Assembly (NCBI RefSeq): GCF_030412965.1
Contig: NZ_JAUHJQ010000001.1
Coordinates: forward strand, 708,060 to 772,059
DNA length: 64,000 bases
Direction: 5' to 3'
Source: Nocardioides oceani
GTDB taxonomy: Bacteria > Actinomycetota > Actinomycetes > Propionibacteriales > Nocardioidaceae
Shown here: piece by piece, positions 57,801-64,000 of the stretch
Layout: each line of letters starts with the position of its first letter
How positions within the stretch are numbered: the stretch's first letter is position 1
Translations under genes and position numbers: made by a program
Notes under the pieces: generated by a model
Databases searched by the model: none
The model's input: the letters and a program-made list of their open reading frames with translations, nothing else
What the model was told of the DNA's origin: nothing

Positions 57801-58202
57801 CCGCCGGTTGCGCCGCAGCGCCGCCTCCTCGCCCTCGAGGCCGTGCCCGAGGTGCCGCGCGAGCGTGGCGCACCACGGCTCGTCGAGGGTCTCGTCGATC
57901 ACCCCGAGCAGCGGCCACACCAGCCGGTCGGGGTCCCACGGGTCGTCGCGGTCCCGGTCGAGCAGCAGGCCCACCAGCGAGCGGGGGCTGAGGAACCGCA
58001 CACCGGCGCACACGCCGTCCGCGCCGCCCGGCGACGTACCCAGCCGGTGGGAGAGGCGCTGGGTCAGCCAGCGCTCGACGCCCTTGGCCGGGACGGCCAC
58101 GACCTCCTCCGCGAACGGGTCCGGCAGCGGTCGCGACAGCAGCTCGCCGAGCGCGTCGGCGAGGCGGTCGGTCCGCGGGGCGGAGTGGAGGTGGAGCGGC
58201 AC
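54873..58202 (-). CDS. recC: Exodeoxyribonuclease V gamma subunit RecC
   Basis: About 1109 aa. Inactive helicase-like scaffold that recognises Chi in RecBCD. Recognised by its N-terminus PLHLHSAPRTDRLADALGELLSRPLPDPFAEEVVAVPAKGVERWLTQRLSHRLG, and by CHGPARQVDVLREVLVGLLADDPTLEPRDILVMCPDIETFAPLV, VCLVGLDDGVFPR and VTYTGANEHSG. GTG 58202 gives the family-like start; ATG 58214 and GTG 58226 in the same frame are alternatives. First gene of the operon. No LexA-type site is seen upstream. Confidence 0.93.
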   Translation of the reverse strand: MPLHLHSAPRTDRLADALGELLSRPLPDPFAEEVVAVPAKGVERWLTQRLSHRLGTSPGGADGVCAGVRFLSPRSLVGLLLDRDRDDPWDPDRLVWPLLGVIDETLDEPWCATLARHLGHGLEGEEAALRRNRRWSVARRLAGLYASYAVQRPTLVADWRAGRDTDGAGGPLEEDLRWQAELWRRLLDRVPLDPPDVRHAHTVAALRAGGDGLDLPDRLSLFGHTRLPATEVELLGALAESREVHLWLPQPSPGLWRSLTGLGGPVVRAEDDSALRVGHPLLASLGRDTRELRRTLAAVAAEEHEHPLPTTTPATLLGWLQHDLRANAAPDAATRAGRAPAAGDRSVQVHACHGPARQVDVLREVLVGLLADDPTLEPRDILVMCPDIETFAPLVSAGFGLADVVPDEHGHPAHRLRVRLADRALTSTNPLLSVAARVVELAGGRVTASEVLDLMAAEPVRARFRLTDDELARITRWVGDAGIRWGLDAEGRAGFSMSGFEHNTWRAGLDRVLLGVVMSGDDHRHLGRGLPLDDVGSGDIDLVGRLAELMARLEECLRALGAAGRVGEWMGALRDGVRALTDVPVDDAWQLPQLERELARAVEAAGEGADVPLRLADVRALLESRLAGRPTRANFRTGTLTVCTMVPMRSVPHRVVCLVGLDDGVFPRTGAVDGDDALARRPLTGERDLRSEDRQLLLDAVMAATETLVVTYTGANEHSGATRPPAVPLGEVLDALDRTTAEPVRDRVLVRHPLQPYDARSFADGALGTPGPFAFDEPALAGARAALGERHPCPPFLATPLAERDTEDVSLADLHDFLRHPVRAFLRRRLDVGSPRSAEEVSDAIPVDLDGLRSWEVGDRLLNELLAGQDPTAVLTAEQLRGSLPPGRLGHQKLSEVAQESEKLWNRTADLRSGPARSIDVDVALGDGRRLSGVVQRVHATRIVTLSYSRLKAKQRLASWVDLLALSAGRPDHHWTAHAVGKDKAGPKRALSGPLDHRATTWLRELVELRDLGLTRPLPVPVLTAHAWAEARVLELMGNDRSPEQAAEREWRTDPGNSWGIEREDADPHHVRVWGERAPLSDLLDAGLATYAWVVWEPLLTGGERVAAL

Positions 58203-58304
58203 GCGGCGCAGCATGCCACCCGCCACCGACAGCCCGGCCCGGCTGGTTCGTCGGCGGCTCGGCGTCGGGCGGGGCCGGCGTCCTGCGAGGACGTCGGCGG
58301 CGAG

Positions 58305-58973
58305 CTAGGCGACCAGGCTCAGCTCGTCCGCGGAGACGGCCGGCGCCCCGGCGGGGAGCGCCGGCAGGCGGACCAGCCGGGCGTGCACGTGGGCCGGCAG
58401 GCCCACTCGGACCAGGATCGCCAGCGACCCGGCCGTCGCGACCGCGGCGTAGATGACGTTGGCGTCGACGTCGGCGAGGACGCCGTACGCACCGGCGAAG
58501 AGCGCGTCGACGATGAGCATCACCCAGCCGGAGACCGCGATCGCCGCGACGTCGTGGCTGCGCCAGGCGGTGAGCGCGGCCGGGGTCACCAGCAGGGCGA
58601 CCGAGCAGCCGAGGACGACGGTGGCGGGGCCGTGCCCCACCCACAGCGCGGAGAGGCCGGCCGAGCCGACGAGGACCGCCCAGGCCGCGGGCAGCCACAG
58701 CCGCTCGCGCGAGCCACCCCGGTGCCAGGCCAGCACGAGGGCGCCGAGGGTCGCCGGGATGCTCACGGCCGCGGGCAGCGCCACCCACACGTCGCGCTCG
58801 ATGACGCCGTACGTCGTCCAGGCGACGTTGCTGATGCTCGAGCAGGCGAGCGCGGCGACGCTGACGCCCGCCGCGGAGGTGGTGCGGCGCAGCTTGCGGA
58901 ACTGCGGCACGGTGTAGCCGAAGGCGAGAAGGGTGGCGGCGAGTCCGATCAGGCTCGCGAGCTCGAGGGGCAC
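58305..58973 (-). CDS. SWEET/PQ-loop-like seven-helix membrane protein
   Basis: 222 aa, about seven transmembrane helices. The N-terminal repeat LIGLAATLLAFGYTVPQFRKLRRTTSAAGVSVAALACSSISNVAWTTYGV has the PQ-loop signature (VPQ) and the ISNVxWxxYG pattern of MtN3/SWEET proteins. The second half (AWRSHDVAAIAVSGWVMLIVDALFAGAYGVL) resembles a repeat in which the PQ turn is lost. Members carry sugars or other solutes, or are uncharacterised. GTG 58973 chosen as start of the first helix. Confidence 0.75.
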   Translation of the reverse strand: MPLELASLIGLAATLLAFGYTVPQFRKLRRTTSAAGVSVAALACSSISNVAWTTYGVIERDVWVALPAAVSIPATLGALVLAWHRGGSRERLWLPAAWAVLVGSAGLSALWVGHGPATVVLGCSVALLVTPAALTAWRSHDVAAIAVSGWVMLIVDALFAGAYGVLADVDANVIYAAVATAGSLAILVRVGLPAHVHARLVRLPALPAGAPAVSADELSLVA

Positions 58974-59275
58974 TGCTGGTCCGTCCTGTTCCTGGGCGCG
59001 CGGTGGCGCGCACGTACGACGCGGCCGTCCCGCTGTGGCGGGACGACCGCGGAGGTCTGCTGGGAGTGGTGCTGCTCGTCGTGCTGGTTGGAGACGCGCC
59101 GGCGTGCGACCAGCCGGGGTCTCGAAGGAAATCTTACGGCCTCGCACCAGTGCAACCGGACGATCTGCTGCCGTTCTCGCGGGTCGATCCGGTGATCTCC
59201 CGCACACTCGCCTGCCTAACCCGGTCGTGGTTGGCTCGTTGACCTGAGGAACGTCCCGCCACTCCAGGAGTCGCC
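58974..59275. other. Non-coding divergent promoter region
   Basis: About 300 bases with lower GC than the surroundings around 59108-59170. On the minus strand TAAGAT (near 59129-59134) could be a -10 box for the SWEET-like gene. No conserved open frame, RNA gene or repeat is seen; short frames in both directions look random. Confidence 0.45.
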
Positions 59276-59977
59276 ATGTCGCACCCCGTCCTCCGCCAGC
59301 TCCTGACCGCCGTCGCCGCCGTCGCCCTCGTGGTCGGCTCGATCGTCGGCGCCGGCGTGCTGCTCACCTCGGCCGGCACCGCGCCGGCCGCGGCAGCGCC
59401 GCCGAACTGCACGGCCGAGCAGAACACCTACGACAACGAGCGGGCCCGGGTCAGCCGGCTCGAGCGCGCGCTCGCCCAGAAGTCCGCCAAGGTGAAGGCG
59501 GCTCGCAAGGCCTACCAGAAGGCGGAGAAGGGTTCCGAGCAGCGGGCGAAGGCGAAGCGGAAGCTCGTCGCCGCGAAGGCCGCGAAGAAGCGCACCCAGC
59601 GCGACCTGGCCCAGGCCCGCTCCGACCGCGAGGCGGCCCGCCAGGACCTCGCCGACTGCCGCGCCCAGGCGTCCGCGTCGCCGACCAGCACCTCGACCGT
59701 CACCGCGACCGTCACGACGACGGTGAGCCCCTCCGGCTCGGCCACGACGAGCCCGAGCACCAGCCCCTCGACGACCGCGACCACGAGCCCGTCGCCGACC
59801 TGCACCCCGACGCCGACCGCGACCACCTCGCCGACCACCACGACGAGCCCGCGCCCGACCGTCACGCCGACCACGAGCCCGACGGCCAGCCCGACCAGCA
59901 ACCCGTGCGGTGGCGGCAGCCCGCTCGACCCGCTGTGCGACGTCCTGCCGATCCCGGTCCTCTGCACGAACCCCTGA
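59276..59977 (+). CDS. Secreted coiled-coil protein with Ser/Thr/Pro-rich stalk
   Basis: 233 aa. Signal peptide (LLTAVAAVALVVGSIVGAGVLLTSAGTAPAAAA). A charged coiled coil follows at about 48-125 (ERARVSRLERALAQKSAKVKAARKAYQKAEKGSEQ...RDLAQARSDREAARQDLADCRAQ), bracketed by Cys. Then comes an 80-residue Thr/Ser/Pro stretch, a likely O-mannosylated linker, and a short Cys-containing end (NPCGGGSPLDPLCDVLPIPVLCTNP). CAGGAG precedes the ATG. No sortase motif. Cell-wall associated or released; function unknown. Confidence 0.75.
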   Translation: MSHPVLRQLLTAVAAVALVVGSIVGAGVLLTSAGTAPAAAAPPNCTAEQNTYDNERARVSRLERALAQKSAKVKAARKAYQKAEKGSEQRAKAKRKLVAAKAAKKRTQRDLAQARSDREAARQDLADCRAQASASPTSTSTVTATVTTTVSPSGSATTSPSTSPSTTATTSPSPTCTPTPTATTSPTTTTSPRPTVTPTTSPTASPTSNPCGGGSPLDPLCDVLPIPVLCTNP

Positions 59978-60052
59978 CGACACCTCCCTCGACGGGCCGG
60001 GTCCGCACCTGGCTCGCCGAAGGCTGAGGAGGGCTGGGTAGTCCTCGACTCC

Positions 60053-60110
60053 GACGACACCCCGGGCGGTGCTGGACCCACGTGTCAGCGTCCTCGCCCG
60101 GGGTGTCGTC
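60053..60110 (+). terminator. Inverted repeat with 16-bp arms
   Basis: GACGACACCCCGGGCG (60053-60068) is inverted at 60095-60110, with a 26-base loop. First of three hairpins in the 343-base gap (59978-60320) between two convergent genes. Confidence 0.65.
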
Positions 60111-60203
60111 GCGTTCCGGCCCGGGCGGCCGATGACCGTCACCCACGGACCCGGACGACCCGGACGACGACGGTCGCTGCGCCAGGCTCTCCGGTGCGGC
60201 GCT

Positions 60204-60235
60204 GCAGGGGTCCCCGGTTCACCGGGGACCCCTGC
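60204..60235. terminator. Hairpin terminator, perfect 15-bp stem
   Basis: GCAGGGGTCCCCGGT pairs with ACCGGGGACCCCTGC around TC. A further loose pair, TCCCACGG near 60238 and CCGTGGGA near 60275, follows. No other element is seen in the gap. Confidence 0.7.
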
Positions 60236-60320
60236 GCTTCCCACGGGAGATCTGCCCCGACAAGTGCAGGACTTCCGTGGGATGTGGTGCGCCAGGGGCG
60301 GGAGCGACCACGCCCCGCGG

Positions 60321-60809
60321 TCAGCCGGCGGAGCGGTCCGCGCGGTCCGCGCGGTCGATGTCGCGCTCCAGGGCGGCGACGGCATCGGGCTTGCCGTGGA
60401 AGCGCCGGTAGCTGTAGACGAGCAGCGCCAGCGCGACGAGCGCGGAGACGATCTGGGTGATGCCGGTGGCGATGCCGCCGGGCAGCCACCAGGACTCCGC
60501 GAAGGGCCACCAGCCGGGGACGTCGGGCTTCCAGCACCACAGCACGCCGGCGGCGAGGAGGAGCACGGCGCCCGAGGTGGACAGCACGATCCGCAGCGTG
60601 GTCTCGACCGACTCCGCGGCCCCCTTGAGGGCGCGGTACTTCACCGGCTCCAGGCGCCGCTCGGCCCACTCGTACTGCTGGCTCAGCACGGCCAGGCCAC
60701 CGAAGAGCATCAGCAGGCCGGGGCCGGGGAGGATCAGCGCGGCGACGCCGGCGACCACCAACAGCCAGCCGACCACCTCGAGCGTCACCCGGCGGGCCGC
60801 GCCCTTCAC
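60321..60809 (-). CDS. PGPGW-type transmembrane protein, copy 2
   Basis: 162 aa with about four helices. The N-terminal pair around LEVVGWLLVVAGVAALILPGPGLLMLFGGLAVLSQQYEWAERRLEPVK carries the LPGPG turn and the YEWA motif of the TIGR02611/PGPGW family. A second helix pair is separated by a Trp-rich stretch CWKPDVPGWWPFAESWWLPGG. GTG start overlaps the stop of a homologue directly upstream, so the two form a unit and perhaps a heteromer. Function unknown. Confidence 0.82.
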   Translation of the reverse strand: MKGAARRVTLEVVGWLLVVAGVAALILPGPGLLMLFGGLAVLSQQYEWAERRLEPVKYRALKGAAESVETTLRIVLSTSGAVLLLAAGVLWCWKPDVPGWWPFAESWWLPGGIATGITQIVSALVALALLVYSYRRFHGKPDAVAALERDIDRADRADRSAG

Positions 60810-61270
60810 CGGTCCTGCTCCACGCCCACGCCGCCGGGTTCCATGGGGTCGAGCATCCCAGAGCGGCGCAAGCCCACCGACGCGACGGCGGCGGTGGCCT
60901 GCCGGGCGCGACGGTGCCGGCGGTGCTCGACCAGCAGCAGCGCCAGGGCCGCGACGCCGGAGACCAGCTGCCCGACGCCGGCCCACACGCCGCCCGGGAG
61001 CCAGGACCAGCCGGGCCAGATCCACAGCAGCCCGGCCAGCGCGAGGACCGCGGTGCTGGTGATGCTGACCGCGGCGCGCGCCGGCGTGCTCACCGCCCGG
61101 TCGCCCGCGACCGCACGCGCTCGGTGCAGCTGCCGGGCCGCCCACTCGTAGCGCTCGGCGAGGACCACGAGGCCGCCGACCAGCACGACGACGCCGGGCC
61201 CCGGGAGCGGCAGCAGCACGAGCCCCAGCAGGACCAGCAGCCAGCCGACCGGCTCCACGAGCACCCGCAC
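60806..61270 (-). CDS. PGPGW-type transmembrane protein, copy 1
   Basis: 154 aa, same layout as its downstream partner: VEPVGWLLVLLGLVLLPLPGPGVVVLVGGLVVLAERYEWAARQLHRAR, then a helix pair broken by LLWIWPGWSWLPGGVWAG. The C-terminus is basic (VEHRRHRRARQ). TACAAC 7 nt before GTG 61270 is close to the leaderless -10 pattern. Function unknown. Confidence 0.82.
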   Translation of the reverse strand: MRVLVEPVGWLLVLLGLVLLPLPGPGVVVLVGGLVVLAERYEWAARQLHRARAVAGDRAVSTPARAAVSITSTAVLALAGLLWIWPGWSWLPGGVWAGVGQLVSGVAALALLLVEHRRHRRARQATAAVASVGLRRSGMLDPMEPGGVGVEQDR

Positions 61271-61318
61271 CGCGCCGGTTGTACGCCGCCGGCGCGAACG
61301 CCGCGTGAACGCCGGGCC

Positions 61319-61861
61319 TCAGCCGCCCGACGTGCCGCCGTACGCCCCGCCGTACGCCGCGACGTAGGCCCGTCCCTCGTCGTCGAGGCGCCCGTGCGCC
61401 TCCGCGACCGCGGCCCAGCGCAGCGTCGTGCGCAGGAACCGCAGCGGGTTGTAGACGTCCTCCTCGCGGGAGAACAGGCCGTCGCCGGCGTAGGTCATGA
61501 TCGTCAGGTTCGACTCCGAGTGCACCGAGCCGTCCCCGGGGTCGGGCATCGGGTTGCCCACCTCGCAGATCAGCCGTGACCGCTCGACGTCGACGGTCTG
61601 CCAGGCGATCGGGAAGCCCGTCATCAACCGGCCGGGGAAGCTCGTCATCGTGCGGACCGACCAGGCGCGGATCTCCTCGCGGCCGCGGAAGGTGCCGTAG
61701 GCGTGCTCGACGTACGTCGCGTCCTCGGTGAACAGGTCGGCGTACCCGTGCCAGTCGCCGCTCGCGGTGAACCCCGCGACCCGCTCGTGGAACGCGGCGT
61801 ACGCCTCGGTGATCTCCTCGGCGCCGAAGCTCCCCGTCCGGTCCGTCCCCTCGTGCGCCAC
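61319..61861 (-). CDS. NTF2-like / SnoaL-like protein
   Basis: 180 aa. ITEAYAAFHERVAGFTASGDWHGYADLFTEDATYVEHAYGTFRGREEIRAW is the classic start of an NTF2-like domain, with an aromatic-lined pocket later (SNLTIMTYAGDGLFSREEDVYNPLRFLRTTLRW). The tail AAYGGAYGGTSGG is low complexity. Substrate unknown; may be an isomerase or a binding protein. It lies 5 nt beyond the lytic transglycosylase stop on the same strand. Confidence 0.82.
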   Translation of the reverse strand: MAHEGTDRTGSFGAEEITEAYAAFHERVAGFTASGDWHGYADLFTEDATYVEHAYGTFRGREEIRAWSVRTMTSFPGRLMTGFPIAWQTVDVERSRLICEVGNPMPDPGDGSVHSESNLTIMTYAGDGLFSREEDVYNPLRFLRTTLRWAAVAEAHGRLDDEGRAYVAAYGGAYGGTSGG

Positions 61862-61865
61862 CCGG

Positions 61866-62660
61866 TCACCCCGTCCGCTCGGCGTAGGCGGTCGCGGCGG
61901 CGTGGACGGCCGCGACGTACTCCTGCGCGTGGTTGTAGGAGAACACCGCCGCGGACCAGCCCGCGCCGGTGGTGAGGTCGTGGCCGTCGGCGCACAGGTA
62001 GCGGGCGGCGGCGAGCGCGGCGTCGTCGATGTCGTTCGGGTCGGCGGCGCCGTCGCCGTCCCCGTCGGCGGACCAGCGCCGCCAGGTGGAGGGGATGAAC
62101 TGCAGAGGGCCGACGGCGTGGTCCCACACGGGGTTGCCGTGCCAGCGGGTCGAGGAGGGCGTCGCGGGGATCGCGGCGACCTCGCCGCGGCCGTCGAGGG
62201 CGGGGCCGAGGATCGGCTCGGAGGAGAGGCCGTCGTCGGCGATCGTGCGGCCGTCGATGGTGCCGTGCTGGGACTCCACCCAGCCGATGCCGGCCAGCGT
62301 GGTCCAGCCGACGTCGCAGCCCGCGGGCGCCATCAGCGTCGCCCGGCCGTACGCCGTGAGGGCGGGCAGCGGGATGCCGGCGCGCTCGGCGGTGGCGGCG
62401 GCCCACCCCGGGTCGACGGAGGGTACGCCGCCGGCCGGCCGCGCGCCCGCACGACTGCCCGGGGCGGCCCGCCCCGCGGTCCCCTCGGGGGCCGCGACCT
62501 CGGGGACCACCGCGACCAGCGGCTCGGTCGTCGCGTCCGCGCTGCGCGTGCGGGCCGGGTCGAGCACCCGCTGCTGGGCCCAGAACGCGGTGCCGGAGAG
62601 CACCGCGAGGGCGAGCAGGAACCCGAGGACCGCGGGGAGCGCGCGGACGCGACCGGTCAT
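61866..62660 (-). CDS. Membrane-anchored lytic transglycosylase
   Basis: 264 aa. One N-terminal signal anchor (LPAVLGFLLALAVLSGTAFWAQQ), an Ala/Pro linker, then a transglycosylase domain of the MltB/SLT2-like type: TLAGIGWVESQHGTIDG with the catalytic Glu, and VGPLQFIPSTWRRWSADGDGDGAADPNDIDDAALAAARYLC. It cuts peptidoglycan glycan strands outside the membrane. ATG 62660 overlaps the pstB stop (ATGA), an unusual pairing with a phosphate transporter. Confidence 0.88.
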   Translation of the reverse strand: MTGRVRALPAVLGFLLALAVLSGTAFWAQQRVLDPARTRSADATTEPLVAVVPEVAAPEGTAGRAAPGSRAGARPAGGVPSVDPGWAAATAERAGIPLPALTAYGRATLMAPAGCDVGWTTLAGIGWVESQHGTIDGRTIADDGLSSEPILGPALDGRGEVAAIPATPSSTRWHGNPVWDHAVGPLQFIPSTWRRWSADGDGDGAADPNDIDDAALAAARYLCADGHDLTTGAGWSAAVFSYNHAQEYVAAVHAAATAYAERTG

Positions 62661-63535
62661 CCGAACCGGCCGTTGACGTAGTCGCTGGTGCGCTGGTCGC
62701 GCGGGGCGGAGAACATCGCGCCGGTGTCGCCGTGCTCGACGATCACGCCGGGCGTCCCGTGGGAGGCCAGGAAGAAGGCGCACTGTGTGGAGACGCGTGC
62801 GGCCTGCTGCATGTTGTGCGTGACGATGACGATGGTGACCTCCCGGGCGAGCTCCAGCATGGTCTCCTCGATCACGCGTGTCGAGGTGGGGTCCAGCGCC
62901 GAGCACGGCTCGTCCATGAGCAGCACCCGCGGCTTGACCGCGAGCGACCGGGCGATGCACAGCCGCTGCTGCTGGCCGCCGGACAGGCCGCCGCCGGGCG
63001 CGTCGAGGCGGTCGCGCACCTCGGTCCACAGCCCCGCCTTGGTCAGGCAGCTCTCGACGAGCTCCTCCTTGGTCGCGCGCGAGGCGCGGGTGCCGGTGAG
63101 GCGGAGGCCGGCGAGCACGTTCTCCCGGATCGACATCGCGGGGAACGGGTTGGGCTTCTGGAACACCATGCCGATCGCCCGCCGGGCGTCGATGAGCCGC
63201 CGGTCGGGGTCGTAGACGTCCTGCCCGTCGAGGAGCACCTCGCCCGCGAGCCGGGCCGACGGCACGAGCTCGTGCATCCGGTTGAGGATGCGCAGGAAGG
63301 TCGACTTGCCGCAGCCGGACGGGCCGATGAGGGCGGTGATGCCGCCCGCCGGCATCGTCAGCGAGACCCGGTCGAGCACCTTGCGCTCGCCGAACCAGGC
63401 GGTGATCTCGCGGGCCTGGAGCTCGGCGAGCGGCGCGAGCGGCGCGCCGGGGGCGGCCTGGCCGAGCGGCGCCGGGGTCTCCGGCGGGCCGGCCGGGACG
63501 GCGGGCAGGACGGTGGTGTCGTCGGTGGTGCTCAT
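62657..63535 (-). CDS. pstB: Phosphate ABC transporter ATP-binding protein PstB
   Basis: 292 aa. Walker A GPSGCGKSTFLRILNRMHELVPSARLAGEV, the PstB-specific QKPNPFPAMSIRENVLAG, signature LSGGQQQRLCIARSLAV, Walker B VLLMDEPCSALDP, then the switch His in VTHNMQQAARVS. The N-terminus has an extra ~35-residue Pro/Ala stretch. GAGGAA precedes the ATG. pstS, pstC and pstA are not adjacent in the visible part; upstream is an Ig-like protein. Confidence 0.95.
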   Translation of the reverse strand: MSTTDDTTVLPAVPAGPPETPAPLGQAAPGAPLAPLAELQAREITAWFGERKVLDRVSLTMPAGGITALIGPSGCGKSTFLRILNRMHELVPSARLAGEVLLDGQDVYDPDRRLIDARRAIGMVFQKPNPFPAMSIRENVLAGLRLTGTRASRATKEELVESCLTKAGLWTEVRDRLDAPGGGLSGGQQQRLCIARSLAVKPRVLLMDEPCSALDPTSTRVIEETMLELAREVTIVIVTHNMQQAARVSTQCAFFLASHGTPGVIVEHGDTGAMFSAPRDQRTSDYVNGRFG

Positions 63536-63578
63536 GGATCGGGTTCCTCGCTGGTCGTCCGCGCGGACCGCGCGGACC

Positions 63579-63603
63579 GGGCGGCCGTCGTGGACGACCG
63601 CCC
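63579..63603 (-). terminator. Imperfect hairpin upstream of pstB
   Basis: GGGCGGCCG and CGACCGCCC can pair with one mismatch in the 85-bp gap between the Ig-like gene and pstB; a possible partial terminator. Confidence 0.35.
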
Positions 63604-63620
63604 GGTGCCGGTGGTGCGGG

Positions 63621-64000
63621 CTACTTCTGGGTGATGGTGAAGGACTTCGTGGCGCCGACGGCGACGCCGTTGCCGCCCCAGACGGCCTTCAGGGAGTGCT
63701 TGCCCTTGGCCAGCTTGCCCAGCTTGACGGTGGCCTTGCCGCCCTGGAGGGTGACGGACTTCAGGGTCGTGGCGCCCTCCATGATCTTCACGGTGCCGGT
63801 GGCCTGGCCGCTGACGCCGGTGAGGGCGACGGTGACGGTGCCGGTGGCCTTCTTGCCCTTCGCGACCTTCGCCGGGAAGGTCTCGGCGACGGTCGAGCCG
63901 GCCTTGACGACCACCGAGGCGGTCGCGGTCGAGCCCTCGAAGGCCGAGCCCTGCGCGGGGACGAACTCGGCGGTGAACTCGCGGCTGCCGAGCTCGAGGC
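63621..64000 (-). CDS. Ig-like repeat domain protein, C-terminal part (5' truncated by window)
   Basis: 126 codons are visible and the frame is open to the right edge; the GTG at 63914 is likely internal. The visible end of one domain (FTAEFVPAQGSAFEGSTATASVVVK) is followed by a full bacterial Ig-like domain 3 (TVAETFPAKVAKGKKATGTVTVALTGVSGQATGTVKIMEGATTLKSVTLQGGKATVKLGKLAKGKHSLKAVWGGNGVAVGATKSFTIT). Extracellular. Because pstB follows, the missing N-terminal part may be a phosphate-binding PstS-like domain, but this cannot be seen. Confidence 0.8.
   Translation of the reverse strand, partial: LELGSREFTAEFVPAQGSAFEGSTATASVVVKAGSTVAETFPAKVAKGKKATGTVTVALTGVSGQATGTVKIMEGATTLKSVTLQGGKATVKLGKLAKGKHSLKAVWGGNGVAVGATKSFTITQK

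Noticed and set aside
58949-59155. 68-aa frame on the minus strand upstream of the SWEET-like gene
   Set aside because: No ribosome binding site, no recognisable pattern, and it overlaps the probable promoter region.

Overview
The window is a very GC-rich, gene-dense chromosomal segment of an actinobacterium. GTG starts, 4-nt stop/start overlaps and many apparently leaderless genes (a TANNNT -10 box 6-7 nt before the start codon) support this. Gene content (EccC-type ESX ATPase, RecBCD, TreX/Y/Z, a deazaflavin-dependent nitroreductase, PGPGW membrane proteins) and a TGGTCGAGCAG...TCGAGACC dispersed repeat point to Nocardioidaceae, most likely Nocardioides or a close relative. This placement is inference. 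No phage, transposon, integrase or CRISPR array is visible.

Layout. 2-1798: C-terminal part of a type VII secretion ATPase (5' end outside the window). 1.8-9.4 kb: SnoaL-like protein, small proteins, LytR_C protein, CPA1 antiporter, a thioredoxin-like protein and a flavoprotein diverging from a KstR-type operator, a three-copy palindromic repeat, and an aminotransferase. 9.4-15.5 kb: two related cassettes of a WXG-like helical protein plus an alpha/beta-hydrolase, one hydrolase with GHSQG and the other with the nucleophile replaced, the latter with a possible EspG-like chaperone; a secreted beta-propeller gene lies between them. 15.6-25.3 kb: HU, VWA/MoxR pair, gamma-carbonic anhydrase-like protein, Ser/Thr kinase, UvrA-like ATPase, orphan Xre/MbcA-type protein, RTX-repeat protein.

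25.3-30.9 kb: a reactive-sulfur island. A CstR-like CsoR-family repressor faces two matching operators and an operon of a rhodanese with its middle deleted, an MBL/double-rhodanese protein, a TauE/SafE exporter, an MMPL transporter, a 54-aa Cys-rich protein and a DUF2892 membrane protein. 31.0-39.5 kb: tRNA-Ser(CGA), tadA and its partner, upp, a pnt transhydrogenase operon with a frameshift in pntAA, thpR, a small alarmone synthetase, VIT1-like transporter, GNAT, acyl-CoA dehydrogenase.

39.6-46 kb: glgX-treY-treZ, overlapping and translationally coupled, making trehalose from glycogen. 46-64 kb: sirtuin, lipoprotein, menB, deazaflavin reductase, ACT protein, recC-recB-recD operon, SWEET-like membrane protein, a coiled-coil secreted protein, two PGPGW membrane proteins, NTF2-like protein, lytic transglycosylase overlapping pstB, and the 3' part of an Ig-like repeat protein running off the window. 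Convergent gene pairs are commonly separated by long perfect GC hairpins without T-tracts.
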